Shown here: in pieces, positions 13,491-25,799 of the stretch
Layout of the letters: every line of letters begins with the position of its first letter
Numbering within the stretch: position 1 is the stretch's first letter
Assembly: GCA_034620365.1 (NCBI GenBank)
Contig: JAQGEQ010000084.1
Coordinates: forward strand, 2,959,133-3,023,132
Reading direction: 5' to 3'
DNA from: Pegea sp. RAD2-039
Lineage: Eukaryota; Chordata; Thaliacea; Salpida; Salpidae
Length of the DNA stretch: 64,000 nt
Notes under the pieces: model-generated
The model's input: the letters and a program-made list of their open reading frames with translations, nothing else
Told to the model about the DNA's origin: nothing
The model's database searches: none
Position numbers and translations under genes: made by a program

Positions 13491-15682
13491 GATGATTGCT
13501 TCAGTATATTAAAATCGATTGTCAATAATTTTTACGTAAAAAGATATCCCAATTTAATAAGTCCTACTTAATTAAATAATTAAACTAAAGATGGATGTTC
13601 ACTTTTTGAGGAACCATATACTAGAGTGATAAATAGATTAATCTTACCATTTTTTTGTCATGGCCCTAATATTTTAACAAATAATTTCTAGGGTGTTCTT
13701 TAAACATAAGAGTCACAATTTGAAAGTAAAAATCTTATTCTAAACAGCATATAGTAAGGCTGAGTAATATGTTATAAGCCGATCATAACTTGTAATATCA
13801 AAGTATACTTTATGAAGATTATTTAATATCTGATTAACTTGACATAGTTTATATTAACTGGTAATTACAAATAGAATTCTGCATATAATTTACTCTGGTA
13901 CAAGTGATTTGATAATATTTTGAATTGTGTGAGGTCATTGAAATTAATTAAGCTTCTAGCTGTCTGGTTGATATTGTTAAGTTAATAAATTCATTAAAAG
14001 TTTGCAAGCCAGTTTAATTTCATGTAATCAATGATTACACGTAACTTGTATAATACTACTATATTTTTTAATTGTAGCCTGTGAAAACACTTTTATATAT
14101 TTTATATACAATCTATATCGAGATATACATACCTTGAAGTCATTTAACAGTTTTAACTGAGTTTTTTAAGTTTAATAATTGTAAACTTAAAGATAATCAT
14201 TATAAAATTTAGTCAAGTTTTTTAATTAAGCATTGACGTTTGTAACATATAAACTTACTTTATTTTATGATTAGTTTAAATGTTGCAAATGAAAAGTAGT
14301 GCAAATATGATTTTTTAAAAGTCTTTATTTAAAAATTTGATTCAAACATTTTCAAACTTTTTTAAGTTAATAAAACTTTTACAAATATAATTTTTCCTTC
14401 ATTAAATGAAGCATTGAACAATTTAACTGCAAAGTTTTTATAATTTTCATTTACTTGGCACAATTACAAAGAAGTCATATTTTTAAGTGCGAAAAGGTTT
14501 GTTTGTTAGGTTGTTGATTTCTGTATTTTTTAGTCAACTGAATTTTTGTTTGTGATTTTATGAGCTGATATATATGCGATAGGATATTTTCATGTGTTCC
14601 TTTGTTTATTTTTTTTAAATAAAATATTTAGCTTCAAATATCAACGGTACTTTTGTATGTATAAGCATCTAGGAAAATATCTAAACTATGTTATTTATAA
14701 TTATTTTTGTTATTTAGCTTATAGACTAGTGTTTGGTCATTAATTTAGGAATAATTTAGTTCAAGCATATATATTTTTGAATTTAAAAAAACTATCACCT
14801 TAAAAGTTTCTACAAAAATTGATTGGTCCAGATATTAGCTTTATTTCATTGATTTAGTTTATCTTTGTGTTGATTTTTCTTTCCTAATGTATAATTTAGC
14901 TTAAAAAAATATTGTTTATTATGGATTACAGAATAACTCTTTTTAATCAAAGTTTTTAGAATATTTTTTAAAGACAAATATTTTAAGTTTCAATTTTTTT
15001 TTGATAAATTTTTATATTATTTTGATTTTTTAAATCATTATGAGAATGAACTGTTTAAGATATAACTAAAAACTAGACTCTACAAATTGATAGTTAATTC
15101 TGAAAAAGTTTTGAAATGTTGAAACTGTTAATATGAGAGTTAATAAAATCAATATTTTTAGTCTCAAAATTAAATAGTTATTAAAGTTTAATATTGAATC
15201 ATATTTACATAAACTTTTCAACTATTTCTTATCATTAAAGTTAGATAAGATTGTTTAATAATTTTTACAATTAATTTTATTGTTTTGTCATAGTTTATAT
15301 AAATTATACTCTTAATTTGAGTTTTTATTTATAGTTTTTGAACTCAGATTAAAAAAATAAGCTTTAACTTGTGTATTTCTTGCAATAAAGTAACATATAT
15401 CTGTTGAAATTTTTCGAAAAAACGAACCTTTAAGCAATCTGTATTATTTTTCAAATATGAATGCGTCAATAATCAATTATTAGAATACTTCACATTTTAT
15501 ATATAAGAAGCTGCTCTGAATTATTTTATCTGTTATATACTTATTATTTTATTTTAAGCAAAATATTAAGTTTTATATAAAATATTTGACAAGGAACAGT
15601 TTGATTTATTCTTGAGCAAAATATACATATGACATTGATAACCATTTTTGTTCGTTAGATTTGAATAATTAGTTTATTAAAA

Positions 15683-18600
15683 ATGGAACAGGGTGGAGCT
15701 TATGGTGCTGGTAAATCTGGAGAGCAATTTAATCCTGTTGATTTTATTAAACGACCAAAAACTATTTTACGGTTTCTTAGTTGGGTATGTAAATACTTTA
15801 TAGATAGAGTTTATTTTGTGATTATCATGATGCTTTTTAAACTTTTGAAAGTTTAATTAATCTTAAAAGAAAAATAATTAAATAATGCTTTGTATATTTA
15901 TATTATATTGACATTTAGTACGTTTATATATTATAAATATACTTTGACGTGGTTACCACTAAAAATGTAACTTTGGAAAAAACATTACATTTAATTTATG
16001 CTTTTCTAGTTATTCTTTATCTTATAAAGTAAATTGTTTATCATCTATATATATAGCAAATATTCATGACTTTTAGTGTAATCATATAATCTGTGAAACT
16101 GTTTATTCATTCGAAGCAATTGAAAGTTCAAATATAATTAGTTTAATTTTTATTATTATATTTTTGCTTGGTAGTCGGTAATGATTAAAAATAATTTAAA
16201 ATAGAAATGATTTTTACTATAAAAATTGTCATGAAAATTTTTACTGGATGATTTTATAATTCCAGATTTTTTCTTTGATTGAATTTGCTTGTATCGTCTC
16301 AGAGGGATATGAAGAAAAATTGGTTTGTGTGTTTGGAGGGGTAAGTTTTTTAGATCTTTTATTTTGCAAATCTTAAGCCAAATCCATAAAAGTGCAAATT
16401 AAATATACTTATTTAAACTAAACCTATTACATTATCCCGGTACCGAAAAAATAAGCTAAAAAAATGTGAAATAAAAGTGAAGTTCAAATAAACTACTCCT
16501 AAAATAATATGTTGGTCTCAACTTTTAGCTAGCAGTGAAAATAGATGAATTTAATGTTTATTTAATTATGTGAAAATACTCGATTTCCTAAGTCTACTGA
16601 CACAAATCATTTCGTAATACACATTTGTACATGTATATGTTACAATATTTTGTTTTTACAGTAAACTTTGAATTATAAAATTACCTTTCTCCGTATATAA
16701 AACACATTTTTCAGTTTTTAACAAGTAATTTTTTAGGATATCAACGCTTGTCATTATGGTGTAGCCGTCGGAGTCCTTGCTTTTATTCTTGCTATTGTTT
16801 TCTTCGTTCTTGATCTTATTTTCCCCAGCATAAGCAGCGCTTCAAAACGCAAGAAAATTGTGTTGGCTGATCTTTTTTTCTCAGGTAAGAATGTTTTTTG
16901 AACTAATTTAAACAAATTCTTTTTAGGAAAAAAAAGTTTATGTTTTATATGATCTATAAGTAAGATTTACTGATTTAGTTTTTGTAATGTTTGGATTTTC
17001 AACAGGAAATATATTAGTTAGAAATATAATCACAAATTCTACAAAGAAACGTTCTTTGTTGCCTAATTATAAGCTTAAATTAACTATCGATTAATAATAT
17101 CCAAGAACATTAAATATTAATGTAATTTTTATAAAAAGTTTTGCTTGTAACAAAAATAGATGTAAGTTTTACTTTTAAACTTCATATTATTTAGATAAGC
17201 TTACTAAAAAATCATGAATAACTTATCATCAACTTTAAGTATATTAAATTTACAAATTATTCTAATTGTAAGATCTGGAAAAGCTTAAATTTTTTTTTGC
17301 AATAAACAATCACCTCATTTTCGAAATAGCTCTTTCATTGATACGTTTCAATTTCAATAAGTTTTTGTTTCTTTTAGTTAAAAGTTTGCACTTTATAAAA
17401 AATCAATACATCTGACTGCTTCATCTTCACTTTTGTACCTTTTTTCTGTCTAATTATTACTTTTTTAACAAATACATCTTCAAGTCAGGTCAATTTCATA
17501 AAAAATTAAAACTTTGATTAATTCACTTTTAAATGATTTGAAAATATATGTAAATAAAACTAATTCTAAAAGTATTAAAGTTTTAACACTGTGCCAATCT
17601 TCGATGCCTTGAATAATTCATTATTTCTAACAACACAAATAAGAGTTAAATTTAAGCAAGTTTGCGGAAAAGAACCTTTAAATGATGAAAACAAGTTTTT
17701 ACACTGTGGAATACTAATGTAGACTCAGAAAAATGCTCAATTTACTTTCAAGATTAAATAAAATGTTGTGCAGAGAACATTTCTGTGTGTGGAAGCTAAA
17801 ACAAACTTTAAATCAATAGTTTTTGTCCTATTTTATGGAAGAAAGCTTTGTTTAAGCTTCTAAAAATGTCAACAACAAAAATTTAAAAGATTGAAAACTT
17901 TTCCTTTTATTTGTAATACAATCAAAAACTTTAAATTTTTCATTCCATCTTTATTACATTTGAGTTAAATGATTTTAATTTGGTTTAAGTCTGGCATTGA
18001 ATCAATAAAAGAGGCGATTTAATTTCTGTTTCCGCTCTTTATTTGGCTTTTTATGAAAGTCTTAATTTTATCGATTAAACTTTTAGCAGTAAATCCTCTG
18101 CTAGGTCAACTTGTTGAATAAATGCAACGTGGCTAGCAGTGAGCAGAATTTGGTTAAAGTACTCTAAAAGCACACATACTATAATAAAATCTATTTAAAT
18201 CATCTTAGTTTGTAGAACTCTTGTATCAACATATCAGTTATCATCTGCATCACTTGCGATTAATCATACTTAAACTCTCCTGCTACAAGTAACTCTTAAA
18301 ATTATTTTTAGGAGTCTGGACATTATTGTATTTTGTGGCGTTCTGTTATCTGACCAAATCTTGGAATTCATTAAATACCGATGGACCCGGAATGGAATAT
18401 GCTGCAGATAACGCCCGGGCAGCTATCACCTTCTCATTCTTCTCCATAGCAACTTGGGTACTCGTGTCTTTCATTTCAATCAACTTCTATTGGTCCATTC
18501 ATTCTTTTTAGGCTGGTCTGACGTACTTTGCTGTCCAAGCCTACAGACAGGGGACCCTATCTGCGTTTGCTCCCTCATATCAGGACCCAATGTACGCTGA

Positions 18601-18948
18601 AAGTAGTGCTCCTTATAAATCATTTCCTGGTGCTGCTGAGATGTCATCACCGCCATATCAACAGGTGACTAACACATCATTCGACTAGTTTCAATAATTG
18701 ATCTTAGAGTTTTTCAATTTTATAAATTGTTGCTGATGACATCAACTTTTTAAATCTTTTTTTAATTAAAATAATTTTTAATTCAAAAAATATTTAAATA
18801 TTGGCTAGCTTGCCTTTAAAAGTAGAATAAGTTAAATTGAAAAAAATGTTGTCAACTAATTCAGAAATTCGTCAATTATTTCTTTGAATTTTAGGGTCCT
18901 TTTTCCACCGAGGAAGCTACCCCAAACTACCAGCCACCTACTTATTAA
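15683..18948 (+). CDS. Synaptogyrin family protein, six exons
   Basis: Exons 15683-15784, 16266-16340, 16737-16884, 18312-18457, 18512-18664 and 18895-18948 join in phase and give 225 residues, the usual synaptogyrin length. Four membrane segments are visible, at about residues 28-46, 66-88, 106-127 and 143-166, with short cytosolic ends. Family signatures include the N-terminal FNPVDFIKRPKTILRFLSW, the second-segment run ending DLIFPSISS, and FSFFSIATWAGLTYFAVQAY. The Tyr/Pro-rich tail ends PNYQPPTY. Synaptogyrins are MARVEL-domain proteins of synaptic and other transport vesicles that act in exocytosis. Intron 4 is only 54 bp (18458-18511), while intron 3 exceeds 1.4 kb. No paralogue number can be assigned. 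Confidence 0.93.
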
Positions 18949-21900
18949 TCACATAACTTTGAAAATCAACCATTTTTTAAAGGATGTATCCACTAAATTT
19001 TCCTTACATGATGTTGTCAACTTTTATCAAAAAGTTTATAAATTTAGATGGCTAAAAATTGTAGTTTTGTAGTCTTTGCAACAACTTCTCTTGTTGTACA
19101 ATTTTTATTTAAAATGATTAAAACCTTTCAGCACTGAATGATTTATTAAGTTTTTCATCAAAGATTTTTCACTTTGCAAAAAATTGTCATCAAAACCTTT
19201 AATCTGTTTAAGAGCTAATAACATCTTCAATTCAGTTTAATACACAAAAATATTTCTACAATCAAATGCAGTAGGTTTGTTGAGATTCGAAATTGAAAAC
19301 TGAATTTCCTATTGTGGCATGTATTTACGTTATATATATATGCATGTTGTTATATATTGGAGTATTGTATTACTATTTTTTCTGCAACTTTATCAAAAAT
19401 GATTCCTTATCGTGTTAGGTATAACTGGATTTTTCCCTGACTGTGTTCATATCTGGTTGTTTCAATTTAATTTCAATTGATTAGTTCAAACTAAGAAAAT
19501 TAATATTAAAGTTAAAGTATGATTAAAGTTTATGATTTTGAAAGATATGTATCGGACACTTGTAATAAAAACACTGACATATTAGCTTGGAGCTCTTCTA
19601 AAGTGATCTCTATGAATTTTCCTGAACATTTTTTTTATTTAAAAAATTTATTAATCCTCCTCAATTAACTTTTGATAATCAATATTTTTTATCTTTCAAA
19701 ACATTAAATAGTTTGCAAAAAAACATTAGTGAATTAATCGACTTTTGATAAAGTTGTTTAAAAGTTTATAAAATGTTTTAACATTTAAAATTAAGTCAAA
19801 AATCTCTATAACCAATATCAAACATAATAAGACCTTTTATTTATTACAATAAAGGCAAAGGAGGGTGCCTGAAGAGAGCACCTCTCGCTAACACATTCTC
19901 ACAAAATAATTTTTTAATTTAAACTTACAGTAAATTGATGCTTCAAACAAAGTTTTAGCCAAATGTATAATGAATATGTCCCCTTAAATCTCACATAAGA
20001 TGAAAAATGACTAAAAATTGAATATTAAAAAATTCCAAGTTTGTAGTTTATAGTAAAGAACGATTTTTCTACTTTAAAATGTTTTGTTTGTAAATATTTT
20101 GTTTAAAAATTCATCATAACCAAAATACTTGTAAATAAGTTTCCAATTGACTTCGATTAATCTTCAGTCTTTTTGTAAAAATGAATAGCGATGAAGGTAG
20201 TTTGAAACATCACTTTCATGATTTAATAAGATCTATCACCCGGTGAGGTTATTTGAAAGCTTTATTTTGAAGTTAGTCTAATGTTTTCAAGTGGAATGAG
20301 TTAAAAAATCGATAGCATTAGCTGACAGTCAAAAGCGTTTCACAGTTAGAAAACTAATTCATTTTTGAGGAGGGTTATCGATTTTCTAATTCCATTTTCT
20401 GTTTGTCTCTTAAAAGCAGTAATTATTTATATTTCATTCAACAAAGCATACTGTTGTTGCTTGATACAAAGTTGAGTTTTGCTCCGAATTTTTTAACGCA
20501 TATAACAATATTTTACTTTTTTATGTTATTGTCATTTTCTTTGACATTTGCCAAATGCCATTGATGAATTATTAATGACAATTGGTAACTTTGAATTTTT
20601 TAGCTAAAATCTACTTTTTTAATACCGTATTTACAATAGCTACTTATTTGGTTATATTTTATTTCTTTGTGTCACATAGTATTAGCAAGATTGCAGATTT
20701 GATCTTGTAATCATCAATCAAAGCTTGCATTTGAACTCTAACATGAGGTTCACTTCTTCTATTTTGATAATTATCTTCAATAATTACTTGCTTTCTATAA
20801 TAAGTTTAATATACATTAATATATATTTTAGCTTACTGTGGTCAACAGCTCTTTATTTGGTTTTATATTTCTTTACAAATCTTAAAGTCTCTTGCAGGTC
20901 AATTACTTCTATGGAGTTACTTAAAATCAAAGTTCTTATAATTTTAACTTATAAAAATTCTTCAATTTTAAAAAGCTTTTGTTGAATTATTTAGGCGAGA
21001 AAAGAATTTATCATAATGTCAGTATTATTTTGAAGTAATGAAAACGGGCTTAATGTTTCGATTTATCTCGAAATTAGTGAGCGTAAAGCTTTAAAGCTTC
21101 TAGAAATTGACTAATAAAATACTAAATCGAGACACAAAATGCTGTTTTCCCAAAAATTTAATATCATCTAGAAATATATTTCTTTTAATTCAACGCATGG
21201 CTGCAGATAACAAATTATACAGTTCTTATAGCAAACAAAAAGAAAATATATGTCCACAAAGATAATGAAATATTTTTAATTATCATAGTTTAATGTAACT
21301 GTTTTATAAAAGATGAGAACACTGCAGAAAAATTACTAAGTATGATTTATAAATCAGAATTACAAAATAACAAAATAAGTGGGGAAAATAAAGAGGCTAG
21401 CAGCATTATATATAACTTATTAACAAAGTTACTTAAATGATACTTTTTAAACAAAGTTTTAAAAGAGATGATAGATTTTGAAAAAAATATTTACCATTTA
21501 CTATCATTAAGTATTTTTTTGTTTGTTTTATTGAGGAATCTAAACTTCGATTTTAAACTAAACTTTCAAAACGGTTTAATTTTTGTATAATGACATTTTT
21601 CACATTACTAAAATGTTTAAGAAAATTGTTCTAACTACAGTTTACATGTTTTTAGTAGTTTTGATATTTACATACCTATCACCTTACTATAAGCTGTGTC
21701 TTGGAAAATATAAATAACTTTGTAGTAAAATCTTCAGCAAAATACTTGAATTAAGGATCAAGGTTGAAAGATCATAATTCAGTTGGGAATTTTATAAATA
21801 TTTTCACATTTATAAGGACAACTTGGATTATAAGCAAATAAAATATAATTTTATTGGGTTGTTTTTGATAACTTGTAAAAGATTTAATCAAAAACTGATC

Positions 21901-22432
21901 TTAGTTTTTTTTGTAATTCTTAAAAAGCTTTTATTTTGTTCTCAGAAAATTTTTGAAGCAACTGATGTATAGAGTTCATTATTTTTAAATTAATTCTTTG
22001 AAAACATAAATTTGTACAAAATATCAATTTCACATCATCAATAGCTTTAATAACTTTTTTTTGCCAAGTTAAAAAGTAAATTCAAAATTTACAAAATTTT
22101 ACAGTAATTTATAACCTAAGAAATGTAAGCTGCAAAATATTACATACAAGTAGCAAAAACTGAAACAATTTGTCGACAAACGCCAATAATCTATAGATAA
22201 ATATTCCAAAAATTAGTATCTTTCAAAAGGTAAATTGTTTTTGAAGTGTTTGTACAAAAAAATAAATAAACATAAAAATGCTTTACGATGCCCAAATCTA
22301 AAGAGAATTTAAAAGTGAGCTAAGTTGGCATTAGGGATCTTATTTGATTTATTCTAATTGTTTTTCTTTTAGGCAGTGCAAGTTACATATCGACATAATA
22401 ATTTGTTCCAATTTCGCTTTTCTAAGAAACTT
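18949..22432. other. Spacer between synaptogyrin and Notum
   Basis: It contains the 3' regions of two convergent genes and a 5'-truncated LINE tail at about 19845-19905. No other gene was recognised; the frame at 20725-20985 has no family character. Confidence 0.55.
19845..19905 (-). mobile_element. LINE 3' tail, severely 5'-truncated
   Basis: Read on the minus strand, this short piece has GTGTTAGCGAGAGGTGCTCT, then CAGGCACCCTCCTTTG, and ends in a TTGTAATAAATAAA tail. The same block ends the longer LINE copies at 33206-33660 (minus) and 47630-47945 (plus). Only about 60 bp remain, as expected from aborted target-primed reverse transcription. Confidence 0.75.
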
Positions 22433-25400
22433 TTAAGTACGGCACATAGTATCACAAACTCGTTCAACCTCTGGGTACAATAAATTATGTAAACTATATG
22501 TTGGTATAACTCCTTGACCAAATTGCAAAATTGGGCATCCTTCACTGCACTGTGGTATGGAACAACTATTAATAAGTCGAGATACACACGAATGGACGTC
22601 AACAGTATGCATCGATTGTGAATAAGCCTCATAAATGTAGTATTCACTGTCAATAGACTGTGTTTCATTTGCATCAAATGAAGAGTCATTTTGATCATAT
22701 TCAAGCTCTTTCATTGGATTTTTGGGGTTTTCTGTTGTAGTGGATTCATGGGATTCAAAGTCAATCTTTTTGCTCCAACATTCGATTGCTTCTGAGATTT
22801 CAACATTGTTGACTGTTGGGTATTTCCACTGGCTGTTGATAATAAGAAAGTCGAAATGATTATTTAGTACATCAATTTTTTGAAACATAAAACAATTTTT
22901 GTAGATTTTTAAGAAAATTTTGACTTGGTTAATATATTGGTAACTTGTTATGCAGTTTACAATCAAATTTATACAACTTACTCGTCTTGAAGGAAAGAAT
23001 GCGTGATGCAGGCAGGAGCAAATATACCCCTGAAAAATATAAAACAAAATCAAACAACTTGATCTTACATTCCTTAGATACGCTTTTAAATTAACTGTTA
23101 TAGCTTTATAACTTAATAAATAAATGAAAACTTCTAATATTGTGTAAAATTCAACAAAAAATAGTTTATTCATTCTTAAAACTTATGAAAGCTAAAAGCT
23201 GAGGAGTATACAGTACGAAATTTATAATAGCTGAAACAAAAACTTTGTATTACCTTAATCCTTGTAAACTTTTAATCATTCTTTTGTGATGATTCCTCAA
23301 ATAGTTCACATGAGTTTGAGGACTCTCCCAATTTGAAAAATTGATTCCATCTGTGTGCAATTGAAAAGTATCGAAGACGCTTTGTATGATAAAGGATGGG
23401 ACTGAAAAATAAAACTTTTGTAAATTTATTGGCATAAATTACTCTGTAAATCATTTGATCGCATTTTCTTAAAGTAGTAATAAATTATTGTAGGCTGAAA
23501 ACTTTTTTCATCTATCTACAATCTGATATTATAATGATGGTTTTAAATCTTACTGCAAAAAAAGAAGGTATTTTATCTTGCCTTCATTATATAAGCTTGC
23601 CACAGGACTCAAAAAGCACTTCCAGATTCCATCACGACCAACCAACTGCTTTTGATCAGTTTCACAAGCTTCATTTACTCTTGAACGCCAAAGATTTAAG
23701 CCCTTTTTGATCATTTTTACCATAGAACATCTTCCACTGCTGCTACAGTCCTAAAAAAATCACATCAATCATATACTAAGACTGATAAAATTTAAATTAC
23801 TCAAAATAAATTTACGTTCAAGGTAAACCTTAAGAATGTTAGGGCAAAATCTTTTCCAAATTTTTGGATCATTATTGCCTAATCTCAGAACATTTCTCAA
23901 TTAATTATCAGTTTATGAAGCTTTCAAAATTGGAAATCATTGCGTCATATTTGATAAAATTGATTTTTTATTTGTTTCTTTGAAAACTAAATTAAAAGTT
24001 GAAAGAAGGCAGTTAAAAGCTGCTTAGGGTGAAATTGTTTTCAGAGATAATTGTTTACATAAAGTAGAAAACCATCTGCATAAGTGCACAATCTGTAAGA
24101 AGCTAGTTAAGCTGAGCGGCACATATAAAAACCCTTTGAAATTTTTGCACTCATATTTGTAAGTGAACGAAGAACAAGCACCAATTGTTATTTCACTGGC
24201 TTCATCACAAGCTCGGCTCGCCGGCTCTTCACAGAGCCAGCTCATTAGCTCAAATAATTAAGTTGGTTAAACGTCAATGATAGTTAAGAGACAGCTTGTC
24301 AAAAAGGGTTAAATGACAGAACCATTTCAGAAAAAATATTAACTAGATCAAAGAATAATTTCGGCATACTAATATTTACTTTTAAACTTAAATAAGGAAG
24401 AAACGACTAGGTTACAGCTGATGCGATAACCGGTAAGTTTGAATTGTAAACAAAGTAAAACAACTGATTACATTAATTACATATTAGGGTATTTAACATG
24501 AAAGTGCTTGAAAACATTTTGAAGTCACATTGGTTACCAACAGCTCTAAAATGTAATTACGTCAAAAGTAGAAAATCGAACTTTTAAAGTACTTCTTTTT
24601 AATCTTTTTTTCAAAAGTTTATAATGTACTAAAACCTCAAAAATGATTATTGAGAAAAAACTTTATGAGAAATATGGTATAAATTGTAAAAATTTAAAAT
24701 GATTTATTTTTTAAGTAAACATTTTAGGAAAAGTTTTTTAAAGGTAAAACTAACTTTTTCATCAGTTCTTTCTGGTGGCAAATACCATGCAGAATCTGCT
24801 ATACCTTTAACTGTAGCTCCACTTTGCTCCGATTTTAAATATCTCTGGACTCTGTCGACATTAAGCAGAACTCCTAAGCCACCAGCACTTGAACCAGCAA
24901 GAAAAACTTGATCAGCTTGCAACAAATTAAATTTTCGTGCTAAGACTCGAATGGTATGTTGCAGGATTTTAGATCCCATAAAATTCAGTTTTTCTATAAA
25001 AATAGAAAATTTAAATAATTTTTTTTTCATTCAAGAAAAACATTATAAATATAAGAATGATTTGGAGTTACTTCTACTATAATCTGAGATTTACTGATTT
25101 ATATAAAACATAAACGAACTGTTTTCAATCAAATCCACGTTTTTTGCAGTACCACTCCATAAATCACTTGAACAGTAAGGAATAAAAACCATATTAGATT
25201 TATGAAGAAAAGGATTATCCATTTCACTTGTTGATAATATTCCCATACCTATAGTTTAAACACAGATTGAAAGATTTTCATCTGAGGGGTTAGAAGAGGT
25301 CATTGCACCTTCTTTACACTGCCTGGAATATCTGGATGAAGTTAGTTCAGGTTGAGATAGGAGTCTGTGAGAACAACTTTCCTTGTCGGTACAAAACGTG

Positions 25401-25769
25401 CCCCCTGGAAGATAAATGACCCAATCACGACTTTCTTCTCTTTGTAAGAAGTAAAAACTGAAGAAAAATATCATTTTAAATCTTTCTGATTTCTCTTAAA
25501 GATTATTTTATTTTTAAATTTAAATAAAATTGAGCCAAGAACGATATCAACCTTGCAGCTGTCCCATCCGTACATTTAGGGGTGTTTTGTCCATGAAATT
25601 TGTGTAAGGTCATTTGATTAAACCTACATGATTCACTACTGGCATCTGTAAATTCTTTGTCTGGATAAAAATCCGAACGAAGCACTACAACTTTTGGGGA
25701 TGCCAACTCTGTTTCAGTAGACCTTCTTCCCATTCTAGTTTGAGATGGAAAACCAAATGAGATAGTCAT
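22433..25769 (-). CDS. notum: Palmitoleoyl-protein carboxylesterase Notum, eight exons
   Basis: Exons (5' to 3'): 25552-25769, 25309-25457, 25120-25248, 24755-24993, 23582-23750, 23254-23401, 22982-23029 and 22433-22832. All are in phase, giving about 499 residues. Notum is a secreted alpha/beta hydrolase that removes the palmitoleate from Wnt ligands. The oxyanion region (VIYLPGGTFC), NMVFIPYCSSDLWSG, the nucleophile elbow AGSSAGG (Ser near residue 201), SVFDTFQL (Asp near 312) and APACITH (His near 361) align one-for-one with the known triad regions. The Cys-rich C-terminus (SCSIPQCSEGCP) is present. The intron after 23582 begins GC instead of GT; only this junction keeps phase and alignment length. 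Intron 25249-25308 is 60 bp. The chosen ATG (25769) is preceded by a possible acceptor, so the signal peptide may be completed by an unseen upstream exon. Confidence 0.93.
24024..24240 (+). pseudogene. Possible BED-finger (hAT transposase) relic inside a Notum intron
   Basis: On the plus strand one frame reads HLHKCTICKKLVKLSGTYKN followed by a leucine/His segment and then a stop. The C-x2-C spacing and the following L..H look like the start of a BED zinc finger, as found at the N-terminus of hAT transposases. There is no further transposase homology and no terminal repeats were found. The GC content is higher than the surrounding intron. This is a weak call. Confidence 0.25.
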
Positions 25770-25799
25770 CAAATGAAAGAAGAAGCAAACAAAATTGAA

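Larger units (their letters stand above)
8640..15660. other. Long intergenic region with one SINE-like copy
   Basis: About 7 kb without any supported gene. It is strongly AT-rich except near 10.1-10.43 kb (see the SINE-like element). A short tandem repeat of about 31 bp, twice, rich in TTATTATTA, lies near 13431-13490. Confidence 0.6.

Noticed and set aside
20725-20985. An 86-codon plus-strand frame
   Set aside because: Hydrophobic low-complexity translation of AT-rich DNA, no homology signal and no splice partners.
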